Of a stretch of 64,000 bases of DNA, positions 9,801-18,162 are shown piece after piece; the first letter of the stretch is position 1, and the number at the start of each line of letters is the position of its first letter. The stretch covers positions 62,001-126,000 of the forward strand of contig JAURQH010000031.1 in NCBI GenBank assembly GCA_030836185.1, given 5' to 3'. The translations under genes and the position numbers were made by a program. Below the pieces are notes generated by a model that was not told where the DNA came from, did no database searches, and was given only the letters and a program-made list of their open reading frames with translations. Origin of the DNA: Planctomycetota bacterium (GTDB taxonomy: Bacteria; Planctomycetota; Planctomycetia; Planctomycetales; Planctomycetaceae).

Positions 9801-10626
9801 GGCTCGCAGGAACGTGCAAGTTCTGAGTCGTCCACAGATTCGGACACTCGATAACCAGGAAGCCAGTATTCAAGTTGGGCAACAGGTTCCGATTGTGGGT
9901 GGTGTCAATGTCACGCAACTGGGGAACGCGAATCCATTAATTGAGCAACAGGATGTGGGGCTGATCTTGACGGTTCGTCCACGCATCAATCCTGATGGGA
10001 CGATTGTGATGGAAACGGCGGCTGTCAAAAGTCAGTTGGATGGTGCGGGGGTTCCCGTTTTCATCAATGATGATGGGAGTACGATTGAATCTCCCATTAT
10101 TGATATTACCTCTGCGAATACGACAGTCTCTGTCCCCAATGGCCATACGATTGTCATGGGGGGCATCATTACTGAGTCGGATGAAACAATCGAACGTAAA
10201 GTTCCTTGGTTGGGTGATGTCCCCATCGTGGGTCGTGCCTTCCGATTTGATTCCACGAACTCGACTCGTAGTGAATTGCTGATCTTTCTGACTCCGCGTG
10301 TCATCCTGAACGATGCGGATTCTGAATTTATCAAACAGGTCGAGACAGAACGTACGCATATGATTGAGGAACAGGCCGAGGAGGTTCACGGACCAATCTT
10401 TGGTGTTCCGCCAACCATGAATGGCATGCAACCGATGCAGGGGCCAGTTCAACTTCCCGATGGTAGCTTTATCAATCCGGCGAGTTTTGAGTCTTCATCG
10501 CGAGGTGTACCGAATCAGTCCGACTTAAATACTTACCGACGCACTCCGGGAGTTCGGCCAGCAAGCGGGACGAGCAACAAAGAGGAGAAACCTTCGGGAG
10601 TTCGACGCCTTTGGCCATTCCGCTAG
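6871..10626 (+). CDS. gspD: Type II secretion outer-membrane secretin, GspD-like, oversized
   Basis: The frame is open from a TTG at 6826, but GTG at 6871 is preferred: AAAGGG lies just upstream, and it gives a clean signal peptide (RSRRWLRGLFAGGL...VALAGP). About 1250 residues, against 650-750 for typical GspD. An STN/N0-like domain comes first (LRLNYQNSSWEKVLNNLADE), then an unusual number of N1-type repeats, recognisable by LKNSVAQELADVINSAF, LRNSDATQAVDLLNSLF and LKNSPAADVSEAVNQFL: about six where GspD has three. The secretin core follows (VIIQALLVEVELENTDEFG, RPQIRTLDNQEASIQVGQQV, VPWLGDVPIVGRAFR, LLIFLTPRVI). It forms the outer-membrane channel for folded exoproteins. A 222-base gap separates it from the preceding gene. 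Confidence 0.9.
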   Translation: MWNSAHYRSRRWLRGLFAGGLCVCGLGVALAGPFDVVKFPIQRAQTPTTVGNSEINLPAKPLRLNYQNSSWEKVLNNLADESGSTLVMKDTPTGRFSRRDGNQYALDEAVRVLNYSLEKEGFRLIKQDDYLIVIKLEDVRTRYERSTVAQPTAKYPTKKQGAIEPGEMYRWSSTLISPNGKITPDGNQKEEVPQEIHQLSHQVPLGELEKSLPYQPVINIKTSLNTRHPALDVARIFYESFGKKAQLVRTGPDGLPSFLLTQHKTIEDSDILLAIGIDSDENRLVLEGPEAATREAKQAIELIQRSVDNSDEVLKIVPSSVDVSKLAKTLEPSMNRLLAMHAQQAAQEQGIEQGIDPTQIKADGNPLGAELRSDVTVQAMPDLGVLILSGNEKDVEAVMAVIEEIEKLSVGTAPAIQLLILQHVDATQLSALMASVYEDLTARKPGAATETPQGAAERSKVTFIPVTKPNALIILAPEADIPSILELAEELDQPVDPLTEFEVFALKSAIATQVAELVTNFFADRESLGGTVTAFADVRSNSLIVRARPRDLEEASALIRKIDRDASGAMNQLKVIPLKNSVAQELADVINSAFQSLQLPQGQDSQLGGAGAFNLGGTGESSTQLREIKSLAVEFLASSGGKDELIRSGILADIRVTADSRINSLIVTAPGRSMKLMLALIERLDQIPSSIAEIKVFTLRNSDATQAVDLLNSLFAQTTTGGGGGGFNNNSTQSSQGLQIAGATDVSNTLVSLRFSADVRTNSVVAVGGADSLKVVEAILLRLDEDDLRQRQTTVIKLKNSPAADVSEAVNQFLDSQRELAEAQPDLISNIELLEQEIIVVPEAVTNSLLVSATPRYFNIIQNMVARLDEAPPQVIIQALLVEVELENTDEFGIELGLQESILFDRSVTDAMTGALSPGFLFNSVNLGNANNGNPNTVGGQGLSNFGVGRSNNDLGFGGLVLSASSENISVLIRALAARRNVQVLSRPQIRTLDNQEASIQVGQQVPIVGGVNVTQLGNANPLIEQQDVGLILTVRPRINPDGTIVMETAAVKSQLDGAGVPVFINDDGSTIESPIIDITSANTTVSVPNGHTIVMGGIITESDETIERKVPWLGDVPIVGRAFRFDSTNSTRSELLIFLTPRVILNDADSEFIKQVETERTHMIEEQAEEVHGPIFGVPPTMNGMQPMQGPVQLPDGSFINPASFESSSRGVPNQSDLNTYRRTPGVRPASGTSNKEEKPSGVRRLWPFR

Positions 10627-10696
10627 TTTTCATCTTTTTGTTTGAACCATTCACTGTCTTTGATCTGTCCAAGTCTTTATTGCATTGCAACGATCT

Positions 10697-11572
10697 ATGT
10701 TCAACAAACTACAGACATTCTGTTACCTGAGCTTCGTGCTGGCAGTGATGTCCGGGTGTTCGTCGATGCCGAGGTTGTTCAGTGAAAAAGTGAAGTTTAC
10801 GTCGGCCACGAACCCTGCCACGGAAGTCATTTGTTTGTGGGAGCCAAGTGAAGGCAAGACACCTGATGGGAAACCGGCACGCGGGTTCGAAGGAACATTG
10901 TTGTTTTTTGATGCGGATCGAACGAGTCCGATGGGTGTGCATGGCGAGCTGACCGTTTCTGTTCATGATGATTATGGTCCTCGTGAATCCTGGAATCGAC
11001 CGATTTCCGAATTTACCTTCTCGACCGAGGAGTGGGATCAATTTATCAGTCACAGCACATTCGGTACGTCCTATCGTATTTTCATTCCCTACACACGCAA
11101 ACATCCGTTCCAGGTGAAAACGTCTCTTTCTGTCAAGTTCGTACCAGCATCGGGTGGCTCGGAATTCCATTCCAGAATGTCACACGTCGTGTTGCCGGGA
11201 CCATTAAGGGAAGGGATCAACCCCGATCTGAATGCCAACGTAGAACTTCGTGATCGGTCACCTGAAAACTTGCAACGGTTTGTCGCCGAGTCATTAACGG
11301 CAGAACAGAAGAAGCCGCGGATCGATACCATTCATTCCTGGAATCCTGGCCAGTCGTCTTTGGCGAATTCGGACGCGAATGGGGTTCAGTTAAGCAATCA
11401 TCAAGTCACTCAAGGACAATCAACGGGGGAAATTCTGCGATTATCCGAGAGTGCAACAGGGGCCGATGCGGCGTCTTGGGGGAGTACTCCGCCGGCCCTT
11501 TATTCAACAACTGAAGAAACTCTGAAGCCTGCCGAAGAACCGGCACGTCGTCGGTTTAAGCTCGCTCCATAG
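10697..11572 (+). CDS. Lipoprotein of unknown function next to the secretin
   Basis: A 291-residue protein starting at ATG 10697 (a TTG 12 bases upstream is in frame). The signal ends in a lipobox-like FVLAVMSGC, so lipidation at Cys is expected. The mature protein is mostly beta, with an aromatic and proline-rich region (SWNRPISEFTFSTEEWDQF) and a low-complexity C-terminus. I do not recognise the family. Its place directly downstream of the secretin gene (70-base gap, same strand) is where a pilotin or secretin-assembly lipoprotein could be encoded, but it is longer than known pilotins and no homology is visible. The role is inferred from position only. Confidence 0.6.
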   Translation: MFNKLQTFCYLSFVLAVMSGCSSMPRLFSEKVKFTSATNPATEVICLWEPSEGKTPDGKPARGFEGTLLFFDADRTSPMGVHGELTVSVHDDYGPRESWNRPISEFTFSTEEWDQFISHSTFGTSYRIFIPYTRKHPFQVKTSLSVKFVPASGGSEFHSRMSHVVLPGPLREGINPDLNANVELRDRSPENLQRFVAESLTAEQKKPRIDTIHSWNPGQSSLANSDANGVQLSNHQVTQGQSTGEILRLSESATGADAASWGSTPPALYSTTEETLKPAEEPARRRFKLAP

Positions 11573-11708
11573 GTTAAGAAGCAAAGATCAATCGCTATAA
11601 GCCGTAAACTTTGTGGGACGATTCTCTAAAACCGAGGATTCCTCTTTCCGAGTCGCAGATTTGCCGGGTAAACTTTCAGTAACGCATTTCGTTTTCTGAA
11701 AGTCTGTT

Positions 11709-12377
11709 ATGAAGATACGTCTGTCATCACCCTTCGTGGCTTGTTCCGTCTGTTTACTGTCTCTATTGCATCAAGGTGTGGCGTCCGCACAACAGACTGA
11801 TGCGGGAGACACTGGTGGACAGGCGGCATCTGATTTCTCGCTTGCACGTCCTGAATTGACGACCGATATCAATGAGCTGACGGAGCAGATAGGAACGGGA
11901 TTCGTTGGTACTAACGAGCAGGAAGAACTTTTCTTTGGTGCTTCGCAAGCGGGCGAAAATGCTAACAATCGAAGTAATCGAAATTTCAACACTCGCTCTC
12001 AATCGAACAATGTTAATCAAGGGCAAACGCAGCCCATGTATCGCACATTCGGCTCCAATAATGTGCCCTATCGTTCTCCGCACAAAATTGCGTTTGCAGT
12101 GCCTGAGTCCAATGGCCGGGTGATGAATCTCATAGTCGAGCAGCGAGTTCGCAAGCTGTCGGTCAACTTGCCACAGTTTCGCAATGTGGTCTTCGCGTTA
12201 CCCGAGTCGCGGACCGTTATTTTGAAAGGCTTTGTTCCTTCAGAGTCCGATAAGCATCTTGCTCAGGTTTACATGAAAATGGAACCGGGAGTTGATAAGG
12301 TCATCAACCAACTACAAGTAGGAGTTCCTACTCCGATTCCTCCGGCACCTGCTTTGCCGAGTGCGACTCAACCTTAG
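11709..12377 (+). CDS. Exported BON-like domain protein
   Basis: A 222-residue protein with a signal peptide (about residues 1-27, cleavage near ASAQQ). A low-complexity Asn/Arg/Gln-rich linker (about 80-110) precedes a C-terminal domain of about 80 residues. That domain (VEQRVRKLSVNLPQFRNVVFAL, SRTVILKGFVPSESDKHLAQV, MEPGVDKVINQLQV) has the alpha-beta pattern of BON domains: a first helix, a strand with KG, a second helix, and a V-NQL ending. BON domains associate with membranes or secretin-linked proteins. It follows the secretin cluster on the same strand with 136 bases between. The last 50 bases overlap the 3' end of the convergent MutS-like gene. Confidence 0.65.
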   Translation: MKIRLSSPFVACSVCLLSLLHQGVASAQQTDAGDTGGQAASDFSLARPELTTDINELTEQIGTGFVGTNEQEELFFGASQAGENANNRSNRNFNTRSQSNNVNQGQTQPMYRTFGSNNVPYRSPHKIAFAVPESNGRVMNLIVEQRVRKLSVNLPQFRNVVFALPESRTVILKGFVPSESDKHLAQVYMKMEPGVDKVINQLQVGVPTPIPPAPALPSATQP

Positions 12378-14187
12378 AAGGTGAGTGGTTGGCTGCGACA
12401 TCGAGTCCGATCATTTTCATCAATTCGAGAGCGTTACTTTTCTTGACGACTCCTGAACGCAGATGATAATCGAAGGACATCTTGCCATCTTGAAGGTGAT
12501 CTTCAAAATGAACATTGGTCGCTTGCCCTTCCAGCGTGTCCACAATTTGTGTCAAAGCGAGGTCGTGCGTTGTGACCAATCCTAATGTGTTTCTGGCGAC
12601 GAGAGATCTCAAAACGCCTTCCGCGCCGAGTCGACGATCATGAGAGTTTGTGCCGGGAAGAATTTCGTCGATGAGGTAAAAGAGTTCTCGTGGTTCATTG
12701 GTCAGGTCGACAATCTGTTTGAGTCGGGTGACTACCGCGTAGAACAACGACTTTCCTTCGCGTAAGGAATCGGAGACTCTCATCGCAGCACCAATTTGCA
12801 TGACAGAGAGCTTGAGAGAATCCGCGTGGACCGAGCAGCCAGCATAGGACAGCACAAGGTTTGAGCCAACCGTTCGTAACAGCGTACTTTTTCCCGACAT
12901 ATTCGAACCACTGACGAGTAAGAGTTTCTGCTTTGCGTCAAGTGAGAGTGAGTTGGGAATACATTGATCACGTTCTAGCAGCGGATGTTTCATATTCTCG
13001 CCTGAGAAACTCGGTCCTGCCGTTTCAATCACCGGAAATGTGTTCTGAGGAAACTCAAAATGGTGACCGGCAAAAGACAACATCGCCTCCCACTCACCGA
13101 TGGAAAGCAGCCAGTCCGAAATGTGAGGACCAAATCGGTGTTTCCAACGAATGATGCGGTAGGTGATATGGAAGTGCATCCCGAACAAGATTGCCAGAGG
13201 AGCGAGGAATTGATTGCGGGCACAGTTACTGAGGAGGTTGACGCTTCGCAGTAATTGGTTGAGTCGAACGGAAGGGGGTTTGCCTTCGACATTGAGCCTG
13301 TCTTGAATCTGTTTTAATGCGGGTGAATTGTGGGGTTGAGATTCGATCAGCTTCAATACCGAAACGGCGACTGGTAGGCCGTCTCGCATGTGCTCGGCTG
13401 CCATGAATTCGGCTTGCAGGCTCGGTTTATAAATTAATAAAATCAGAATTTGTGTGGTCAATACCGCGATGAACGGGCTGAGTGGCGTGATTCCTGTGTA
13501 GGCTCCGTAAAGCAATCCCAGTGAAGATATCGACAATGCTGTAATCAATATCATTAGCCAGAATGGTTTTTGATCACTGGCTTTCTCAGCCCAAGTCTGT
13601 AATAAATTCTGATCGGCGGTCTCTTTGAGCGGCGGTTGCAGAACGTCCAGCTCTTCTCTCAACTTGACGTTTTCAGAGAGTTCCTGAATTGCCTGTTGTC
13701 GAGCGATGATTTGATCTTGTTCAGCCGGAGCACGAAACCATTCCGCAATACGGTCTTCTCCCAGCCGGGTCTGGCAGCGAGTGATTAACTCAAACAGCGA
13801 GCCTGGGCCAAACAGATCGAGATCATTGGCATAGGGATGATCGGGATCCCGGTATCGCTCTCCGTCAGAACCGGTCTCTTGCCAACGCCCCTTTAATCGG
13901 TCGAGAGCGCGTTGATAATGTTTGACGGATCTTTCGACCTGTTCCGTGCGATCACGCAATTTGAGATGAGCCACGACCAACAGGACAAACAGTCCCAACG
14001 GGATGGCGATGGAATATTCGGGAATGTTGTCCCCGGCATAAAATCGCCAGATCAAAGCCAGAAAGCTAAAAAACGCCAATCCGCGAACCGTGGAGATACG
14101 CTGATCCCAGCGTCCCAGCTTTTGCAGGCGTTGCTGTCTTTTTCGCAGATGTTCGCGGTAAATATCAGCGGGCTGTGATGCTTCCAT
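12328..14187 (-). CDS. Membrane-anchored MutS-family ATPase
   Basis: A 619-residue protein from ATG at 14187 (an upstream TTG is in frame). Four hydrophobic segments are visible: a pair near residues 35-75 and a pair near 210-255. The C-terminal third is a MutS domain V ATPase: Walker A SGSNMSGKS (about 427-435), Walker B LFYLIDEILPGTNSHDR, and VTTHDLALT. The N-terminal mismatch-binding and connector domains of MutS are absent, as is the Smr domain of MutS2. Similar TM-bearing MutS-like proteins are known in other phyla but uncharacterised, so a role in mismatch repair should not be assumed. The 3' end overlaps the convergent BON gene by 50 bases. Confidence 0.8.
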   Translation of the reverse strand: MEASQPADIYREHLRKRQQRLQKLGRWDQRISTVRGLAFFSFLALIWRFYAGDNIPEYSIAIPLGLFVLLVVAHLKLRDRTEQVERSVKHYQRALDRLKGRWQETGSDGERYRDPDHPYANDLDLFGPGSLFELITRCQTRLGEDRIAEWFRAPAEQDQIIARQQAIQELSENVKLREELDVLQPPLKETADQNLLQTWAEKASDQKPFWLMILITALSISSLGLLYGAYTGITPLSPFIAVLTTQILILLIYKPSLQAEFMAAEHMRDGLPVAVSVLKLIESQPHNSPALKQIQDRLNVEGKPPSVRLNQLLRSVNLLSNCARNQFLAPLAILFGMHFHITYRIIRWKHRFGPHISDWLLSIGEWEAMLSFAGHHFEFPQNTFPVIETAGPSFSGENMKHPLLERDQCIPNSLSLDAKQKLLLVSGSNMSGKSTLLRTVGSNLVLSYAGCSVHADSLKLSVMQIGAAMRVSDSLREGKSLFYAVVTRLKQIVDLTNEPRELFYLIDEILPGTNSHDRRLGAEGVLRSLVARNTLGLVTTHDLALTQIVDTLEGQATNVHFEDHLQDGKMSFDYHLRSGVVKKSNALELMKMIGLDVAANHSPSKVESHSAKQVPEESE

Positions 14188-14327
14188 GTCAATCAATCGT
14201 GAGTATAAGTGAGAGGGCTATAGTCTGGCAGCGGTTGATCGCGCATTCAAGGAAACAAGGTCTCGAAATTTGCCGACTGCGGTGATACTTTGGGTTCTCA
14301 CCCTTCTTCTGGAAAGTTCAAACAACT

Positions 14328-15278
14328 ATGGCTCACGTCAACGAAGTTGCCAAACGCATCATTTCCAATATTGAACAGGTTATTCTCGGGAAACGTGCTG
14401 AATTGATTCAGGTGATGGTGGCCTGGTTCTCTGAGGGACATATTTTGCTGGAAGATGTGCCGGGAGTCGCTAAAACGATGCTGGCACGTTCACTGGCACA
14501 AAGTCTCGGTGGTGATTTCAAACGAGTGCAATGTACTCCCGACTTGCTTCCGGGGGATATCACGGGTTCCTCGATTTTTAATCCAAAAGATTCGGAGTTC
14601 GAGTTTCGCCCCGGTCCGATTTTTACACAGATCCTGTTGGCAGATGAAATCAATCGGACGACACCGCGAACGCAGGCCGCCTTATTGGAAGCAATGGCCG
14701 AACGGCGAGTGAGTGTGGATGGTGTGACTTATGAACTCGAACCCCCATTTTTGGTGATTGCCACACAAAACCCTGTGGACCACGAAGGGACATTTCCTCT
14801 TCCCGAAGCGCAGCTCGATCGTTTCTTAGTCCGTTTGAGTTTGGGCTATCCCGGCAAAGAAGAAGAAATTCGTATGTTGGAACTCCTTCGGGAGTCGCAT
14901 CCAATTGATGCACTTGAACCGGTGGTTTCATTAGAAGATGTTCTCGATTGTCAGAGACAGGTTCGTGCCGTTCATGTGGACCCTAAAGTTGCAGATTATA
15001 TTGTGAATATCATTCGGGAATCGCGTGAGCATGATGATGTTGCCCTTGGCGGATCTCCGCGAGCTTCGATTGCCTTGTATCGAACAGGGCAGGCGTTGGC
15101 GGCCATTCGCGGTCGTGATTTTGTAACGCCCGACGATATCAAACGGGTTGCCTCTTCTGTACTGATACACCGCATGATCGTGAAGCCCGAGAGCCGTCTG
15201 CGAAAAATTACCAGTGAGTTGATCGTTGAAGAATTGTTAGAAGAAGTGTCCGTTCCCGCGATGCGAACTCAGGCATAA
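14328..15278 (+). CDS. MoxR-family AAA+ ATPase
   Basis: A 316-residue protein, normal length for MoxR. It has a Walker A variant (EDVPGVAKTMLARSLA), Walker B with LLADEINRTTPRTQAALLEAM, and the sensor-1 region (FLVIATQNPVDHEGTFPLPEAQ), all diagnostic of the MoxR group. These AAA+ chaperones act with VWA or DUF58 partners to activate or assemble protein complexes. The next gene, 2 bases downstream, encodes a DUF58 protein, the standard partner. No VWA gene follows here, so the pair may work with a VWA protein encoded elsewhere. Confidence 0.92.
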   Translation: MAHVNEVAKRIISNIEQVILGKRAELIQVMVAWFSEGHILLEDVPGVAKTMLARSLAQSLGGDFKRVQCTPDLLPGDITGSSIFNPKDSEFEFRPGPIFTQILLADEINRTTPRTQAALLEAMAERRVSVDGVTYELEPPFLVIATQNPVDHEGTFPLPEAQLDRFLVRLSLGYPGKEEEIRMLELLRESHPIDALEPVVSLEDVLDCQRQVRAVHVDPKVADYIVNIIRESREHDDVALGGSPRASIALYRTGQALAAIRGRDFVTPDDIKRVASSVLIHRMIVKPESRLRKITSELIVEELLEEVSVPAMRTQA

Positions 15279-15280
15279 AA

Positions 15281-16591
15281 ATGCGTAAATGGTTTTTTGG
15301 AGCAATTCTGTTACTGATTGCCGGGATCGTTTTCCAGCTTGGCTTGTTGATGTACGCCATGTACGTCTTCCTGGGATTACTTGTCGTCAGTCGTTATCTG
15401 GCGCGACAATGGACTGACAGCTTGGTCGTGACTCGTGAGGCAAACAAATCGACCGCCGAAATCGGCGACAAAGTTGCTATCGTGGTGAATCTGTTCAACA
15501 AGGGACGTACGCGTATCACCTGGGTGTTGGTGGAAGACTCCGTTCCTCGTTACGCTCTGCTTTCTAAGCCCGCTCGTATTAAATTAAACGGAAAGCGAAC
15601 GCAGTTACTCTCCATCAAAGGAGGTGGGCGGGACAGCTTGCTCTATCAAATCACATTTCATACGCACGGCTATTACCAGATTGGCCCAACGCTTGTCGAA
15701 TCGGGGGACTTGTTTGGTTTGCATCGACATTACCGAATTGCGACGGAGCCGATCTACATTCTCGTTTATCCCAAAGTGGTTCCACTGTTGGGGTATGATG
15801 TCTCTTCTCGACGACCAGTGGGTGAGATTGTCTTGCAGCATCGACTCTTTGAAGATCCCACTCGTATTGCCGGGGTGCGTCCCTATCAGGCCGGTGACCC
15901 GATGAATCGAGTTCATTGGAAAGCGACCGCTCGGACGGGGGAGTTGCATTCACGAGTGTTTGAATCTTCGTCTCTGGCCGGTGCGACTATTCTCCTGGAT
16001 TATCACCAACAAAGTTATCCCGCGCGCGGCGAAACATATCGATCCGAGCTGGCAGTGACTTTGGCGGTTTCGCTGACAAACGCCATTTGTCTTCTAGGGC
16101 AACAGGTGGGAATGTTGTCCAATGCACGAGACGCAGCCGACCGTATTCGTGAGGAAGGTTACAAACTCGAGTTTCGAACTCGGGAAGACGCCCATCAAGA
16201 TTTCGGGATGCTTCCTGAAAACACACGATTGCGTCCGGTTCGCATTGAGACAGCACGCGGCCCGGAACAATTCTCCCAGATCCTTGAGGCGTGTGCCCGT
16301 TTCGAGCTTTCGGATGGTTTGACGTTTCCGCAACTTGTTGCAGAAAGCCTCTCTCATCTACCGAGAGATGCCTCGGTGGTGGCCATCCTGGGTGACGTGA
16401 CGGAGGAATCGGCGATTGCATTAGGGAACCTGCGTCGCAGTGGTTACGCAGTCTCAGTCGTACTTATCTTGCAAGAAGAATTCGAGTATTCACAAAAAGC
16501 GGGGTTATTGATGACACAGAATTTAGAAGTGCGTCATATCGTGGATGAATCGACTGTTGCTGATTTTTGTTCTAGCCGTGTGTTGGTTTAA
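15281..16591 (+). CDS. DUF58 domain membrane protein
   Basis: A 436-residue protein. Two hydrophobic helices at the N-terminus (about residues 5-38) are followed by a beta-rich region (VTREANKSTAEIGDKVAIVVNLFN). The DUF58 core contains the signature GDPMNRVHWKATARTGEL, and the C-terminal part has a VWA-like fold pattern (TILLDYHQQSY and later VVAILGDVTEES). It starts 2 bases after the MoxR gene, so the two are co-translated. MoxR-DUF58 pairs are often linked to envelope stress or assembly functions; the specific role here is unknown. The last 20 bases overlap the convergent gamma-glutamylcyclotransferase-like gene. Confidence 0.88.
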   Translation: MRKWFFGAILLLIAGIVFQLGLLMYAMYVFLGLLVVSRYLARQWTDSLVVTREANKSTAEIGDKVAIVVNLFNKGRTRITWVLVEDSVPRYALLSKPARIKLNGKRTQLLSIKGGGRDSLLYQITFHTHGYYQIGPTLVESGDLFGLHRHYRIATEPIYILVYPKVVPLLGYDVSSRRPVGEIVLQHRLFEDPTRIAGVRPYQAGDPMNRVHWKATARTGELHSRVFESSSLAGATILLDYHQQSYPARGETYRSELAVTLAVSLTNAICLLGQQVGMLSNARDAADRIREEGYKLEFRTREDAHQDFGMLPENTRLRPVRIETARGPEQFSQILEACARFELSDGLTFPQLVAESLSHLPRDASVVAILGDVTEESAIALGNLRRSGYAVSVVLILQEEFEYSQKAGLLMTQNLEVRHIVDESTVADFCSSRVLV

Positions 16592-16928
16592 CATAGACCC
16601 AAGCGGTGAACTCTCCTTCGAGTGTTGAAACGGTGACGGTTTGCCTTTCATACCATTCGCCGACGTGTTCCCCCGGTGGGAGCAATTCGAGTTCGTCGAT
16701 ATCGGTCATGGTTTGGTCGTAGCATGCTTCAGAGAGGAAGAACAGTTCTCCCGTCACTGACTCTTCCGAACTCAGATCGATCATCGGATAGCCAAGTTCG
16801 CTCTCGACACGCACATAGCCGACAAGTTCCGCCGGGAGTCGTTTGTCATATCGATTTTCGAGAAAATGGTGATTACTCTCCCCGTAGCGGAGAGTCCCGA
16901 AAACAAACATCGGCAATCGTTGGAGCAT
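16572..16928 (-). CDS. Gamma-glutamylcyclotransferase-like (AIG2/GGCT fold) protein
   Basis: A 118-residue protein. The N-terminal phrase MFVFGTLRYGESNHHFL is the GGCT/AIG2 signature (F-x-YGTL-R type), and MTDIDELELLPPGEHVGEWYERQTVTV contains the expected Glu-rich D-x-E-x-x segment and Y-x-R motif. Size and pattern fit the small GGCT-like enzymes that cleave gamma-glutamyl amine or amino-acid bonds; the actual substrate cannot be read. It starts 6 bases after the stop of the deoxyhypusine-synthase-like gene on the same strand, so the two are probably co-transcribed, which would suit a polyamine or gamma-glutamyl-amine link. That link is inference. Confidence 0.75.
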   Translation of the reverse strand: MLQRLPMFVFGTLRYGESNHHFLENRYDKRLPAELVGYVRVESELGYPMIDLSSEESVTGELFFLSEACYDQTMTDIDELELLPPGEHVGEWYERQTVTVSTLEGEFTAWVYVKPTHG

Positions 16929-16934
16929 CCTTGA

Positions 16935-18023
16935 CTATCCCTCTTTCGCGTCGAGTTCTTCAAAGATCGCTTTGATCAGGAGCGGCAATACCACAGTCGC
17001 ATCGGCGTAAACTTCCGAATAGCGCCCCCCTTCTTTGACCGGCATAAATTTGCCCCAACTGACTCCTTCTGAATAGGTGCAACCGGAGAGTCCTCCCCAG
17101 TGAACTGGCTCGGGACAGATACGGACTCCATATCGATAACGGGGGACTTTGAAGTTCGAGCCGACGCGATGATTGGTAATGTCATAGTAGGGGGCGACTT
17201 GTTGAGCCCAGTTGCGCGGCACACCGCCACCAATCGTGAAAATGCCGACGCGATCAGACGAACCGATAAAACGGGCGTATTCCTGCAAATCAAGAAACGG
17301 ATTAAATGCAGGGACAACCTGATACATTTCTTCCGGCGTGAGGGCTGCGGCCGACTTCCCGGTCTCTTTGAGGTGTTTGTTCATCGCCCAGGTTGAGACA
17401 TCGAGGCCCAGTTCGCTATCAGTAAACGCCGGGATGAAGACGGGGACATTCTTCTCAAAGGCACTTTTGAGGATTCCCGGTCCTTCATTTTTTTTGTGCA
17501 GGATTGCACCGATCTCACGACATAGCCTAGCCGAACTCCAGACGCCGCCTTCCGGTTCGGTGTTGCTGAGCACAAACGACATCAATTCTTCAACACTATT
17601 GAGGTTTTCTTCCATCTCCAAAGTGTCGTAGATGCGATTGTATCCCTTTTCAAACAGTGTCGTATCGTCGTCAGTAGGATCGTAACGGTAGTGAGCCAAT
17701 CCAATCGACTCGGTCAATCCGTGAGCCATCAGTGCTCCCGTGGCGACGACCGCATGGACAATGCCCCGGTCAATTAAGTCACAGACGATCCGGCCTTGTT
17801 TGGCGACGGTCATCGCGCCGGTGATTGTCATCACAACACGCGCGTCGCTGTCTTCGATCATCTCTAGCAACACATCGTAGGCTTCTCCCAAGTTGCGACC
17901 CGCAAATGCCGTTCTTGACATGGCCTGGATTAAGTCCCGGCAGGATGTCACAGAACTGAGGTCGAGACTTTCCAAGGGTGTGAGTCCGTCAGCGCGTCCG
18001 TCGTGAAGTTTACGATGCTCCAT
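16935..18023 (-). CDS. Deoxyhypusine synthase-like protein (possible homospermidine synthase)
   Basis: A 362-residue protein. ATG at 18023 is chosen because GGAG lies 6 bases before it and homology begins there; the frame is open to a TTG at 18071. DHS-family features include VVMTITGAMTVAKQGRIVCDLI (NAD-binding region), GGGVPRNW, and GCTYSEGVSWGKFMP, whose Lys (about residue 325) aligns with the catalytic lysine of eukaryotic DHS, then YADATVVLPLLIKAIF. Archaeal and eukaryotic DHS modifies eIF5A, which bacteria lack. Bacterial homologues are generally thought to transfer the aminobutyl group of spermidine to putrescine or another amine. The start is divergent from tadA. Confidence 0.88.
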   Translation of the reverse strand: MEHRKLHDGRADGLTPLESLDLSSVTSCRDLIQAMSRTAFAGRNLGEAYDVLLEMIEDSDARVVMTITGAMTVAKQGRIVCDLIDRGIVHAVVATGALMAHGLTESIGLAHYRYDPTDDDTTLFEKGYNRIYDTLEMEENLNSVEELMSFVLSNTEPEGGVWSSARLCREIGAILHKKNEGPGILKSAFEKNVPVFIPAFTDSELGLDVSTWAMNKHLKETGKSAAALTPEEMYQVVPAFNPFLDLQEYARFIGSSDRVGIFTIGGGVPRNWAQQVAPYYDITNHRVGSNFKVPRYRYGVRICPEPVHWGGLSGCTYSEGVSWGKFMPVKEGGRYSEVYADATVVLPLLIKAIFEELDAKEG

Positions 18024-18162
18024 CTGAATCTCCGATATGAGAGGTCGTTGAGGAATCCAGTATCGGTTCAAAGAATCATTCCCTCAAGTGAGTGGTGAGG
18101 AATATGTGAATATCGACTGGTCGTGCTTACGCGGAGCGATTCAATGCGGTAAACTGGTCACC

